Assembly: GCA_023387815.1 (NCBI GenBank)
Contig: JAEWHK010000012.1
Location: forward strand, 1-17,672
Length of the DNA: 17,672 nt
Reading direction: 5' to 3'
DNA from: Pseudomonadota bacterium
GTDB taxonomy: Bacteria; Pseudomonadota; Gammaproteobacteria; Burkholderiales; Burkholderiaceae_B
Numbering within the stretch: position 1 is the first letter of the stretch; each line of letters starts with the position of its first letter. Below the pieces are notes generated by a model. That model worked only from the letters and a program-made list of their open reading frames with translations. It ran no database searches and had not been told where the DNA came from. Shown here in pieces: positions 7,523 to 15,026 of the stretch. The position numbers were made by a program, and so were the translations under genes.

Positions 7523-7537
7523 CCTCTGGAATTCAAT

Positions 7538-8356
7538 ATGTCTGCCTTACTTTCTGGAAACGCTGCCGCTGTGCCCGCGCCAGGAATGCCTGTCGATGCA
7601 CCACGGATGACCTGGGCGAAGATGCTCGGCTGGGCGCTGTTCCTGCTGTTTCTTGCCTGGGCCTGGAAGGGTGCGGAAATGAATCCGGTTCTGCTGTGGA
7701 CCGACTCGGGCAATATGCTGACTTTTGCAGCAGATTTCTTCCCGCCAGACTTTGCCGAATGGCGACTGTATCTGAACGAAATGCTGGTCACGATACAGAT
7801 TGCAGTGTGGGGAACGGTGCTGGCAATTATCTGTGGCATTCCGCTGGGCATCCTGTCTTCATCAAACCTGGTCCCCTGGTGGGTCTGTCAGCCGGTGCGC
7901 CGTCTGATGGACGCATTGCGTTCAATCAACGAAATGGTATTTGCCATGCTGTTCGTCGTGGCAGTGGGGCTGGGTCCGTTTGCCGGCGTACTTGCCTTGT
8001 TTCTGGGTACCACGGGCGTGCTGGCCAAACTGTTTGCCGAAGCAGTGGAAGCCATCGATCCCGGCCCGGTAGAAGGGGTGCGTGCTACCGGTGCCAGTGC
8101 CTTGCAGGAAGTGATTTTTGGTGTGATTCCGCAAGTCATGCCCCTGTGGGTCTCCTACGCCCTGTACCGGTTTGAATCCAATGTGCGGTCTGCGACGGTG
8201 GTTGGCATGGTCGGCGCCGGCGGAATCGGGGTCTTGTTGTGGGAAGCCATACGCGGTTTTGCTTTCGGGCAGACGGCCGCGATATTGCTGATCATCATTG
8301 TGTGCGTCAGCGTGATCGACGTGGTCTCGCAGCGACTTCGAAAATACTTTGTTTAA
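7538..8356 (+). CDS. phnE: Phosphonate ABC importer permease
   Basis: Membrane subunit of the phosphonate importer, 272 residues, the usual PhnE size. Hydrophobic segments are visible at about 28-44, 84-108, 132-158, 195-210 and 243-262. The cytoplasmic loop that docks on the ATPase (EAA motif) is AEAVEAIDPGPVEGVRATGA at 168-187, followed by VIFGVIPQ (192-199). Further family marks are LRSINEMVFAMLFV and ATVVGMVGAGGIG. No frameshift is seen, unlike the known cryptic phnE of E. coli K-12. The start at 7538 follows a modest CTGGAA site. There is only one PhnE, so the channel is expected to be a homodimer. It is the last transporter gene and is followed four bases later by a terminator-like hairpin. 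Confidence 0.96.
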   Translation: MSALLSGNAAAVPAPGMPVDAPRMTWAKMLGWALFLLFLAWAWKGAEMNPVLLWTDSGNMLTFAADFFPPDFAEWRLYLNEMLVTIQIAVWGTVLAIICGIPLGILSSSNLVPWWVCQPVRRLMDALRSINEMVFAMLFVVAVGLGPFAGVLALFLGTTGVLAKLFAEAVEAIDPGPVEGVRATGASALQEVIFGVIPQVMPLWVSYALYRFESNVRSATVVGMVGAGGIGVLLWEAIRGFAFGQTAAILLIIIVCVSVIDVVSQRLRKYFV

Positions 8357-8359
8357 CGG

Positions 8360-8382
8360 AAAAGGCAGTGCGCTGCCTTTTT
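8360..8382 (+). terminator. Intrinsic terminator or attenuator between phnE and phnF
   Basis: AAAAGGCAG (8360-8368) pairs perfectly with CTGCCTTTT (8373-8381) around the tetraloop TGCG, and the hairpin ends in a run of five T (8378-8382). It lies three bases past the phnE stop and six before the phnF ATG. The A-run on the left makes it potentially bidirectional. It would lower transcription from phnCDE into phnF and the lyase genes. Confidence 0.75.
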
Positions 8383-8388
8383 AAAGCC

Positions 8389-9108
8389 ATGAACTTGTCT
8401 AGACAGGAAGAGCCGATATACCAGACGCTGGCCTCGACAATCCGGGCCGAGCTGTCCATGTACAAGCCGGGCGACCTGCTGCCCGGTGAATTGAGACTGG
8501 CGCAGCGCTTTGATGTCAATCGTCATACCGTGAGGCGCGCACTGGACTTGCTGGTGCAGGAAGGAAACATTATCCGGATCAAGGGCAAGGGCACACAGGT
8601 GCTGAGCCGGCCCATGTTGTATCCCGTACAGGCCAAAAGTGCCTATACCGATCAGTTTTCCGCGATGGGGCATACCGCCAGAGCGCAATTGCTGAAAGTG
8701 TACCGACGACCGGCCAATCAGAACGAAGTCGCGCAACTGGCGCTGGCGCCTGATAGCACGGTTCTGGAATACCGCACCTTGCGCTTCATCGACGATGAAC
8801 CCATCAGCGTGATGACGCACTTTTTTTCCTCTGGTTATGAGCAGCTGCTCAGGGATTACAAACGTGATTCGATGCGGCAATACCTGAAAGACCGGGGCTG
8901 TGATCTGCAACGGGCTTCCAGCGTGATCGGTGCCAGGCTGCCCACGATCGATGAAGCATCGCGATTGCTGATCCCGCAATCGGCACCCGTACTCACCGTA
9001 ACAACATTATCCAGAAATCAGCACGGCCATCCCGTCGAACTGACCTTTTCCGTCAGTCGCGCCGACCGTTTTCAATATCAAGTCGTTTTGAATGGAGAGC
9101 AAACATGA
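8389..9108 (+). CDS. phnF: GntR/HutC-family transcriptional regulator PhnF
   Basis: Likely repressor of the phn genes. The 239-residue protein has an N-terminal winged helix-turn-helix (residues 8-72; PGELRLAQRFDVNRHTVRRAL is the recognition region) and a C-terminal UTRA ligand-binding domain (about 80-235; features VLEYRTLRFIDDEPISVMTH). Length and position between phnE and phnG match E. coli PhnF. The ATG at 8389 starts MNLSRQEEPIYQ directly before the first helix; extending upstream would run into phnE. Shine-Dalgarno complementarity is weak (AAAG only). Its first codons contain TGTCTAGACA, a palindrome that shares ACTTGTCTAG with the phnC upstream region, which suggests autoregulation. 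The effector in this organism is unknown. Its stop overlaps phnG by four bases. Confidence 0.94.
   Translation: MNLSRQEEPIYQTLASTIRAELSMYKPGDLLPGELRLAQRFDVNRHTVRRALDLLVQEGNIIRIKGKGTQVLSRPMLYPVQAKSAYTDQFSAMGHTARAQLLKVYRRPANQNEVAQLALAPDSTVLEYRTLRFIDDEPISVMTHFFSSGYEQLLRDYKRDSMRQYLKDRGCDLQRASSVIGARLPTIDEASRLLIPQSAPVLTVTTLSRNQHGHPVELTFSVSRADRFQYQVVLNGEQT
8393..8407 (+). promoter_or_regulatory. Candidate PhnF operator, copy 3, inside the phnF start
   Basis: ACTTGTCTAGACAGG contains the perfect 10-bp palindrome TGTCTAGACA and the same ACTTGTCTAG as the two sites before phnC. Its centre, GTCTAGAC, resembles the palindromes bound by HutC-subfamily GntR regulators such as DasR. It covers codons 2-6 of phnF. 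Confidence 0.5.
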
Positions 9109-9554
9109 AACCGGATTTCGAACCCACCGCGCGGCAGCGCTGGATGCAGGTTCTCGCCCGCGCGGGCGACCGCCTGGCGCAATACGAAGCACAGCTTGAG
9201 GGCGTGTCGTACCAGTGCATACGCAAGCCGGAAACCGGCATGGCCATGGTGCGCGGACGCATGGGAGGGACCGGCCAGGCGTTTAATCTTGGTGAAATGA
9301 CCGTAACACGTTGCGTCATTCAGCTGCCCGATGGTCGCGCCGGATACAGCTATGTGGCCGGACGAAACAAGCGGCATGCAGAGCTTGCCGCTGTGGCCGA
9401 TGCGCTGCTGCAGGGTGAGGAGAACAGCGCGCTGATGGCATCGCTGATCTCGCCCCTGGCGCGCGAGCAGCTGGAAAAACGCGAATCCAGACAAGCCCGT
9501 GTCGCGGCGTCAAAAGTAGATTTCTTCACCCTGGTCAGAGGAGAAAACGCATGA
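9105..9554 (+). CDS. phnG: C-P lyase core complex subunit PhnG
   Basis: PhnG is a subunit of the PhnGHIJ core complex. With PhnI, PhnH and PhnL it is needed to replace the adenine of ATP by phosphonate. The 149-residue product equals the normal family size (E. coli 150). Family features include RQRWMQVLARA at the N-terminus, MGGTGQAFNLGEMTVTRCVI in the middle and GRNKRHAELAAVADALLQ, a conserved stretch with His at the assembly interface. The ATG overlaps the phnF stop as ATGA (9105-9108) and follows GGAGA, so translation is probably coupled. The last four bases overlap phnH. No anomalies seen. Confidence 0.95.
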   Translation: MKPDFEPTARQRWMQVLARAGDRLAQYEAQLEGVSYQCIRKPETGMAMVRGRMGGTGQAFNLGEMTVTRCVIQLPDGRAGYSYVAGRNKRHAELAAVADALLQGEENSALMASLISPLAREQLEKRESRQARVAASKVDFFTLVRGENA

Positions 9555-10135
9555 ATACCCCCGCACTTGTTCCCGCATTTACCGATCCGGTGTTGCATGC
9601 CCAGCAGAGTTTCCGCGCCGCGCTCAAAGTCATGTCCGAACCGGGTGTGGTCGAGCAGATCGACTTCACTGAAGCGCTCGATTGCATGCATCCGGCAACG
9701 TTCTGCCTGTCCCTCACGTTGTTCGATGACGATACCCAGGTCTGGCTGAGTCCATCGCTGGATACACCTGCCGTGCGTGCCAACCTGGCCTTCCATTGCG
9801 CCTGCCCCATTGTGGCAGATCCTGCCCAGGCCGATATGGCAGTCATCAGTGCGCAGGACGTGGCGTACCTGTCGCAGTTTCGCATCGGTAGCGATCGTGA
9901 TCCTGAGATGTCCTGCACCGTCATTATGCAACTGGCGTCGCTGACAGACGGTACGCCGGTTGTCCTGCGCGGGCCCGGTATTGAAACAGAGCGCGAAATT
10001 GCCGCGTTGCTGGACGAACCCTTCTGGCAAATGCGCAACGAATTGACGCCATTTCCTCGCGGACTGGATTTTTTCATGACCAGCCAGCGGCAGATCATGG
10101 CTTTGCCGCGCAGCACTGTTGCGCGCTTGAAATAG
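9551..10135 (+). CDS. phnH: C-P lyase core complex subunit PhnH
   Basis: PhnH is part of the PhnGHIJ complex and supports ATP-dependent phosphonate activation; it has a transferase-like fold without known independent activity. The product has 194 residues, the same as E. coli PhnH. Recognisable segments are DPVLHAQQSFRAALKVMSEPG near the start, TLFDDDTQVWLSP, VLRGPGIETEREI and the C-terminal NELTPFPRGLDFFMTSQRQI. The ATG lies in an ATGA overlap with the phnG stop and has a strong AGAGGAG site. It is followed after ten bases by phnI. Nothing unusual is visible. Confidence 0.95.
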   Translation: MNTPALVPAFTDPVLHAQQSFRAALKVMSEPGVVEQIDFTEALDCMHPATFCLSLTLFDDDTQVWLSPSLDTPAVRANLAFHCACPIVADPAQADMAVISAQDVAYLSQFRIGSDRDPEMSCTVIMQLASLTDGTPVVLRGPGIETEREIAALLDEPFWQMRNELTPFPRGLDFFMTSQRQIMALPRSTVARLK

Positions 10136-10145
10136 GGAGAGCGAT

Positions 10146-11417
10146 ATGTATGTTGCAGTCAAGGGCGGGGAAGCCGCCATCGAACAGGCGCATCGCCTGC
10201 TGGATCAGAAACGCCGCGGCGATACATCGGTACCGGCGTTGAGTCTGGCGCAGATTGAACAGCAAATGCCGCTGGCCGTTGCACGCGTCATGAGCGAAGG
10301 TTCCCTGTATGACAGAGAACTGGCGGCGCTGGCCATCAAGCAGGCCGCGGGCGATTTGCAGGAAGCCATTTTTTTGTTGCGGGCCTATCGGACCACGCTG
10401 AGTCGCTATTGCGCCAGCATGCCGCTGGAAACCACGCAGATGCAGATTGAACGGCGGATTTCCGCAACGTATAAAGATTTGCCCGGCGGACAATTGCTTG
10501 GGCCGACTTTCGATTACACGCATCGACTGCTGGATTTTGCACTTGCGGCTGAAGAGGGGGCCGAAGGTAGAGCTGGCGCTGGACGCGATGCAGGTGTTAA
10601 CGGAGCAGGTGACGCAGAAGCTGCGGTTGACGGTGGCACAGAGGGTTGTCATAACGCAGGTGCGAGTGTTGGCATTGAACGCATCGCGTCAGCTCAGCCC
10701 GATTCCGGACCTGCCGAGACCGACAGCCTGGCCTATCCACGCGTGCTCGGCATGCTGGAACAGGAAGGCCTGATGCGGGCTGAGAAAGAGGGGGCACGTG
10801 ATGTCCCGGATATCACGCGCGAACCGCTGGACTTTCCCAGTAATCGCATGCAGCGTCTGCAGGCTCTGGCTCGCGGAGACGAAGGCTTTTTGCTGGCGCT
10901 GGGTTATTCCACGCAACGCGGTTACGGACGCAACCATCCTTTCGCCGGAGAAATCCGCACTGGCGAGGCCGGAGTCTGGCTGGAACCCGAGGAATTGGAC
11001 TTTGCTGTGCCAATAGGAGATATCGAGATCACCGAGTGCGAAATGATCAACCAGTTCACCGGATCCAGGACCGAACCGCCACAGTTTACCCGGGGTTATG
11101 GATTGGCCTTCGGCTACAACGAACGCAAGGTCATGGGCATGGCGCTGGTGGATCGCGCCCTGTGCGCGGCACAGTTCGACGAGGAGATCACCTCGCCCGC
11201 GCAGCAGGAAGAGTTCGTCCTGATGCATTGCGACAACGTGGAAGCGGCCGGCTTTGTATCACATCTGAAATTACCGCATTACGTGGACTTCCAGGCCGAA
11301 TTGGGGCTGATTCGCAAGATGCGCCAGCGTGATCAGGAACACGTTCAGGATCAGATTCAGGAAAACGGTGAAACGCAGGCAGAGTCTGCAACACAGGACG
11401 TGGAGAAACGTGCATGA
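10146..11417 (+). CDS. phnI: C-P lyase core subunit PhnI (alpha-D-ribose 1-methylphosphonate 5-triphosphate synthase), with extra linker and tail
   Basis: PhnI is the nucleosidase-type subunit that displaces adenine from ATP with phosphonate, giving ribose 1-phosphonate 5-triphosphate. At 423 residues it is far longer than E. coli PhnI (354). Conserved blocks are MYVAVKGGEAAI, RELAALAIKQAAGD, AIFLLRAYRTTL, DLPGGQLLGPTFDYTHRLLD (111-130), GYSTQRGYGRNHPFAGEIR (253-271), FTRGYGLAFG (314-323) and the C-terminal NVEAAGFVSHLKLPHYVDFQ (364-383). The extra length is about 38 residues of Gly/Ala-rich sequence between 136 and 190, plus about 25 charged residues after 393. GCAGGTG occurs three times in the insertion DNA (10590, 10605, 10656). 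The frame is unbroken. GGGAGAG precedes the ATG. It overlaps phnJ by four bases. Confidence 0.95.
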   Translation: MYVAVKGGEAAIEQAHRLLDQKRRGDTSVPALSLAQIEQQMPLAVARVMSEGSLYDRELAALAIKQAAGDLQEAIFLLRAYRTTLSRYCASMPLETTQMQIERRISATYKDLPGGQLLGPTFDYTHRLLDFALAAEEGAEGRAGAGRDAGVNGAGDAEAAVDGGTEGCHNAGASVGIERIASAQPDSGPAETDSLAYPRVLGMLEQEGLMRAEKEGARDVPDITREPLDFPSNRMQRLQALARGDEGFLLALGYSTQRGYGRNHPFAGEIRTGEAGVWLEPEELDFAVPIGDIEITECEMINQFTGSRTEPPQFTRGYGLAFGYNERKVMGMALVDRALCAAQFDEEITSPAQQEEFVLMHCDNVEAAGFVSHLKLPHYVDFQAELGLIRKMRQRDQEHVQDQIQENGETQAESATQDVEKRA

Positions 11418-12292
11418 ATACTCTGGCAGATCGTACCGGTCAATACCAGGCTGACCCCTATAACTTCGCCTATCTGGATGAGCAGACCAAACGCATGATC
11501 CGTCGTGCGCTGCTCAAGGCGGTGGCCATTCCCGGCTATCAGGTGCCTTTCGGGGGCCGTGAAATGCCGCTGCCCTATGGCTGGGGGACGGGCGGCATGC
11601 AACTGACGGCAGCAATACTCGGCCGTGATGATGTACTCAAGGTCATCGATCAGGGGGCGGACGATACCACCAACGCCATATCGATACGACGCTTCTTCTC
11701 GCGTACCGCAGGCGTAAGCACAACCACGCAAACCACGAAGGCCACGGTGATCCAGACACGCCACCGTATTCCCGAGATGCCCCTTCGCAACGATCAGATC
11801 ATGGTGTATCAGGTGCCGATTCCCGAACCCCTGCGTTTTATCGAACCCTCGGAAACCGAAACAAAGACCATGCATGCCCTGAATGATTACGGCGTCATGC
11901 ATGTAAAACTCTACGAGGATATCGCTCGCTACGGCCATATTGCCACGGCCTATGCCTATCCCGTGCTGGTTGATGATCGCTACGTCATGGATCCATCGCC
12001 CATCCCCAAATTCGATAATCCCAAATTGCATTGCAGTCCTGCGCTGATGCTGTTCGGGGCAGGGCGCGAAAAACGTCTTTACGCCGTGCCACCCTATACA
12101 CGTGTTTCCAGCCTGGATTTTGATGACCACCCATTCGAGGTTCAGAAGTGGGATCGCTGTTGCGCTATTTGCGGATCATCCGATTCCTTTCTGGATGAAA
12201 TCATTACCAATGACACGGGCAGTCGCGAGTTCGTCTGCTCCGATACGGATTACTGCGAGCAGCGCGTTGCCGCAATCGAGGAGAAAGCATGA
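11414..12292 (+). CDS. phnJ: C-P lyase, radical SAM enzyme
   Basis: PhnJ cleaves the carbon-phosphorus bond of ribose 1-phosphonate 5-phosphate, releasing the alkane (methane from methylphosphonate) and the 1,2-cyclic phosphate. The 292 residues match PhnJ end to end. The iron-sulfur ligands are C250, C253 and C275 (spacing CX2CX21C), and C281 corresponds to the catalytic Cys272 of E. coli. Gly41 in AIPGYQVPFGGRE corresponds to the proposed glycyl radical Gly32. All key residues are therefore kept. The N-terminus is about nine residues longer than in E. coli. The start overlaps the phnI stop as ATGA and follows GTGGAGAA. The end overlaps phnK as ATGA. The product is expected to be oxygen-sensitive at the cluster and to sit in the PhnGHIJ complex. 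Confidence 0.97.
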   Translation: MNTLADRTGQYQADPYNFAYLDEQTKRMIRRALLKAVAIPGYQVPFGGREMPLPYGWGTGGMQLTAAILGRDDVLKVIDQGADDTTNAISIRRFFSRTAGVSTTTQTTKATVIQTRHRIPEMPLRNDQIMVYQVPIPEPLRFIEPSETETKTMHALNDYGVMHVKLYEDIARYGHIATAYAYPVLVDDRYVMDPSPIPKFDNPKLHCSPALMLFGAGREKRLYAVPPYTRVSSLDFDDHPFEVQKWDRCCAICGSSDSFLDEIITNDTGSREFVCSDTDYCEQRVAAIEEKA

Positions 12293-13122
12293 ATACGCTG
12301 CAGGCAATCGATACAGGCTGGAATCAGGACGAAGCAATGAAGACCGACGTGAACGAGCCATTGTTCAGTGTTCGGGATATCGGCCGCCTTTTCGGTCCGG
12401 ACAAAGGCTGCCAGGCCGTCAGTTTCGATCTTTACCCTGGCGAAGTGCTGGGAATTGTCGGCGAGTCAGGATCAGGCAAATCCACCTTGCTGAACGTGCT
12501 GTCCGGGCGCAGCGAACCCGACACCGGCAGTATTCACTACCGCCGTAGCGATGGTGCGCAGACCGATCTGTATGCGTCATCCGAGGCGCAACGCCGTACA
12601 ACGCTGCGCACCGAATGGGGATTTGTTGAACAGAATCCGCGCGATGGGCTGCGCATGACAGTATCGGCCGGTGCCAATATTGGCGAGCGACTGATGGCGC
12701 AGGGGGAACGCAACTATAGCAGCCTGCGGGCAGCCGCCTTGCGCTGGCTCACGCATGTCGAGATTGATGCAAGCCGAATTGATGATTTGCCCCGCACGTT
12801 TTCCGGCGGCATGCAGCAGCGTCTGCAGATCGCGCGCAATCTGGTTTCGGGTCCGCGTCTGGTGTTCATGGACGAACCTACCGGTGGACTGGATGTCTCG
12901 GTGCAGGCTCGACTGCTGGACATGGTGCGCGCCCTGGTCAGAGACCTAGGTCTGGCTGTGATCATCGTGACGCATGATCTGGCCGTAGCCCGTCTGCTGG
13001 CAGACCGGCTGATGGTTATGCGGCGCTCCCGGGTTGTGGAAAGCGGTCTGACCGACCAGATCCTGGATGATCCGCAACACCCCTATACCCAGCTACTGGT
13101 GTCATCTGTATTGCAACCGTGA
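12289..13122 (+). CDS. phnK: C-P lyase ABC-type ATPase subunit PhnK
   Basis: PhnK is an ABC-type ATPase that docks on the PhnGHIJ core rather than on a membrane channel. The 277-residue protein has Walker A GESGSGKST with Lys64, signature FSGGMQQRLQIARNL, Walker B LVFMDEPTGGLD and H-loop IVTHDLAVARLLADR. The C-terminus VESGLTDQILDDPQHPYTQL is nearly that of E. coli PhnK. It is about 25 residues longer than E. coli (252), all at the N-terminus. The chosen ATG at 12289 overlaps phnJ as ATGA and has a strong GAGGAGA site; an in-frame ATG at 12337 would give a family-like N-terminus but has a poorer site. Positions 12942-12953 contain the perfect palindrome AGACCTAGGTCT, probably incidental. Confidence 0.95.
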   Translation: MNTLQAIDTGWNQDEAMKTDVNEPLFSVRDIGRLFGPDKGCQAVSFDLYPGEVLGIVGESGSGKSTLLNVLSGRSEPDTGSIHYRRSDGAQTDLYASSEAQRRTTLRTEWGFVEQNPRDGLRMTVSAGANIGERLMAQGERNYSSLRAAALRWLTHVEIDASRIDDLPRTFSGGMQQRLQIARNLVSGPRLVFMDEPTGGLDVSVQARLLDMVRALVRDLGLAVIIVTHDLAVARLLADRLMVMRRSRVVESGLTDQILDDPQHPYTQLLVSSVLQP

Positions 13123-13186
13123 TGGACGAACAGAATGATCACAGAAAAAGCCTTGCCGAAGGCATGATGAACTCAATGGAGCCAGT

Positions 13187-13891
13187 ATGAACACAATCAT
13201 CAAGGTCCATGACCTTTGTAAAACCTTTACCTTGCATCAGCAGCAGGGCGTGCAACTGCATGTCCTGAAGGCTATCAGCTTTTCCCTGCGCTCAGGCGAA
13301 TGCGTGGTACTGCATGGGCAATCGGGGGCCGGCAAATCGACATTGCTGCGCACGCTCTATGGAAACTATCTGCCTGGCGGTGGTTCGATCCAGTTGCAGC
13401 ATCGCGGCGCCATGGTGGAACTGGTGGGAGCAACCCCACGCCAGATCATGGCTGTCAGACGCGAAAGCATGGGTTATGTCAGCCAGTTTCTGCGCGTTAT
13501 ACCTCGTGTCACCTGCCTTGACGTGGTGCAGGAGCCCGCCTTGTTGCGTGGATGGCAGCAGCAGCAGGCCAGGGCACGGGCAATGGATCTGCTGACGCGC
13601 CTGAATATTCCACAACGGTTATGGGGGCTTGCACCCAACACGTTTTCGGGGGGCGAACAGCAACGCGTCAATATCGCGCGTGGCTTCATGGTGAACTGGC
13701 CGCTGATGCTTCTGGACGAACCCACGGCGTCACTGGACGAGACCAACCGCCAGGTTGTCCTGGACATGATTGCTGAAGCCAAGGCCGGCGGTTCCGCGCT
13801 GATTGGCATTTTTCACGACAAGGCCGCCAGGGAAAGCGTCGTCGACCATTATCTGGATATCGCAACACAGGAGATGAAACATGTCGCATGA
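13187..13891 (+). CDS. phnL: C-P lyase ABC-type ATPase subunit PhnL
   Basis: PhnL is the second ABC-type ATPase of the pathway, required with PhnG, PhnH and PhnI for the first step. The 234 residues show Walker A GQSGAGKST with Lys50, signature FSGGEQQRVNIARG, Walker B LMLLDEPTASLDE and H-loop GIFHDKAARESVVDHYLDI. The length is close to E. coli PhnL (226). A 64-base gap separates it from phnK, the largest gap among the lyase genes. The gap holds a small hairpin GCCTT/AAGGC (13150-13163). The start at 13187 follows ATGGAGCC. The end overlaps phnM by 11 bases. Confidence 0.95.
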   Translation: MNTIIKVHDLCKTFTLHQQQGVQLHVLKAISFSLRSGECVVLHGQSGAGKSTLLRTLYGNYLPGGGSIQLQHRGAMVELVGATPRQIMAVRRESMGYVSQFLRVIPRVTCLDVVQEPALLRGWQQQQARARAMDLLTRLNIPQRLWGLAPNTFSGGEQQRVNIARGFMVNWPLMLLDEPTASLDETNRQVVLDMIAEAKAGGSALIGIFHDKAARESVVDHYLDIATQEMKHVA

Positions 13892-15026
13892 GCGCATCGT
13901 CACGAATGCAAAAATTGTCACGGCCAGCGAAGTGATACACGGTACGCTGAAGCTGAATAATGGGAAGATCAGCGAGATCAGTGAAGGTTCGGTCTCCATG
14001 GCCGGCGCAGAGGATTGGGGTGGCGACTATATGTTTCCAGGACTCATCGAACTGCACACGGATAATCTGGAGCGGTACATGAATCCGCGTCCAGGCGTCG
14101 ACTGGCCATCAGAAAATGCAGTACTGGCGCATGATGCGCAGATCGTCGGCTCGGGTATCACGACTGTGTTCGATGCGCTGTCTATCGGCGATGTCAATCC
14201 AAAAGGAAACCGCCTGCTGCAGCTGCCCAAAATGATCGAAGCCATATCGCACGCAGCCCACGATGGACATACCCGCGCAGAACATCGCCTGCATCTTCGC
14301 TGCGAAGTGAGTCATGAAAAGACACTTGAAATATTCGAAGATCTGGTCGGGAACGATCTGGTACATCTTGTGTCGGTCATGGATCACACACCGGGTCAGC
14401 GCCAGTTCGTCAAATACGAAAAGTATCGTGAGTACTATCAGGGTAAGTATCATTTGAGCGATCAGGAAATGGATGACTTTATCCAACGGCAGAAAGGCAA
14501 TGCCGAACGCTTCAGCGTCAAATATCGTCGCAGTATCGTGGATATCTGTCAGGCACGCGGACTGTCGCTGGCAAGTCACGATGATGCCACTCGCGAGCAT
14601 GTTCAGGAATCGGCAGGCTTTGGCATGACCATTGCCGAATTTCCCACCACGCATGAAGCCGCATCAATGAGCCACGAGCTGGGTCTGAAAGTCCTGATGG
14701 GCGCGCCCAATGTGGTGCGTGGAGGTTCACATTCAGGCAATATTGCCGCGTCCGATCTGGCGCGCAACGGCGTGCTGGATATTCTATCCAGTGATTACTA
14801 TCCGGCCAGCATGCTGCAGTCTGTCCGCATTCTGAGCCAGTCGGATCTGGGGATCAGTCTGCCACAGGCTGTTAATATGGTCAGTCTGGCGCCAGCGCAA
14901 TCGGCCAATCTGCCGGATCGCGGACAGATCCTGCCGGGCCTGGTTGCCGATCTGTTGCGGGTCAAGGATTCCGGCAAACAGTTCGTCGTACGGCAGGTGC
15001 TGCGACATGGGGAACGTGTGTTTTGA
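13881..15026 (+). CDS. phnM: RPnTP diphosphatase (amidohydrolase PhnM)
   Basis: PhnM removes pyrophosphate from ribose 1-phosphonate 5-triphosphate, giving the 5-phosphate substrate of PhnJ. The 381-residue protein belongs to the amidohydrolase superfamily and has normal length (E. coli 378). Metal-site sequences are visible as LIELHTDN (His59 and Asp61 region), HLRCEVSHE, SVMDHTPGQRQF, ASHDDAT (His233 region) and ILSSDYYPASML. The N-terminal small beta domain (IVTNAKIV...GTLKLNNGKISEI) is typical. The ATG at 13881 overlaps the end of phnL by 11 bases and follows CAGGAGATG. It ends in TGATG, sharing one base with the phnN start. No defect is apparent. Confidence 0.96.
   Translation: MSHERIVTNAKIVTASEVIHGTLKLNNGKISEISEGSVSMAGAEDWGGDYMFPGLIELHTDNLERYMNPRPGVDWPSENAVLAHDAQIVGSGITTVFDALSIGDVNPKGNRLLQLPKMIEAISHAAHDGHTRAEHRLHLRCEVSHEKTLEIFEDLVGNDLVHLVSVMDHTPGQRQFVKYEKYREYYQGKYHLSDQEMDDFIQRQKGNAERFSVKYRRSIVDICQARGLSLASHDDATREHVQESAGFGMTIAEFPTTHEAASMSHELGLKVLMGAPNVVRGGSHSGNIAASDLARNGVLDILSSDYYPASMLQSVRILSQSDLGISLPQAVNMVSLAPAQSANLPDRGQILPGLVADLLRVKDSGKQFVVRQVLRHGERVF

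Noticed and set aside
9350..10180. Long minus-strand open frame (276 codons) across phnG and phnH
   Set aside because: Antisense to two well-conserved lyase subunits in a tightly overlapping operon; no family resemblance.
10447..10773. Compensated double frameshift inside phnI
   Set aside because: The +1 frame is open across the insertion, but the phnI frame is continuous, the flanking conserved blocks are in one frame, and the alternative translation does not resemble PhnI.
12942..12953. Palindrome AGACCTAGGTCT in phnK as a further PhnF site
   Set aside because: The core ACCTAGGT differs from GTCTAGAC, it lies mid-gene, and it lacks the ACTTGT flank.
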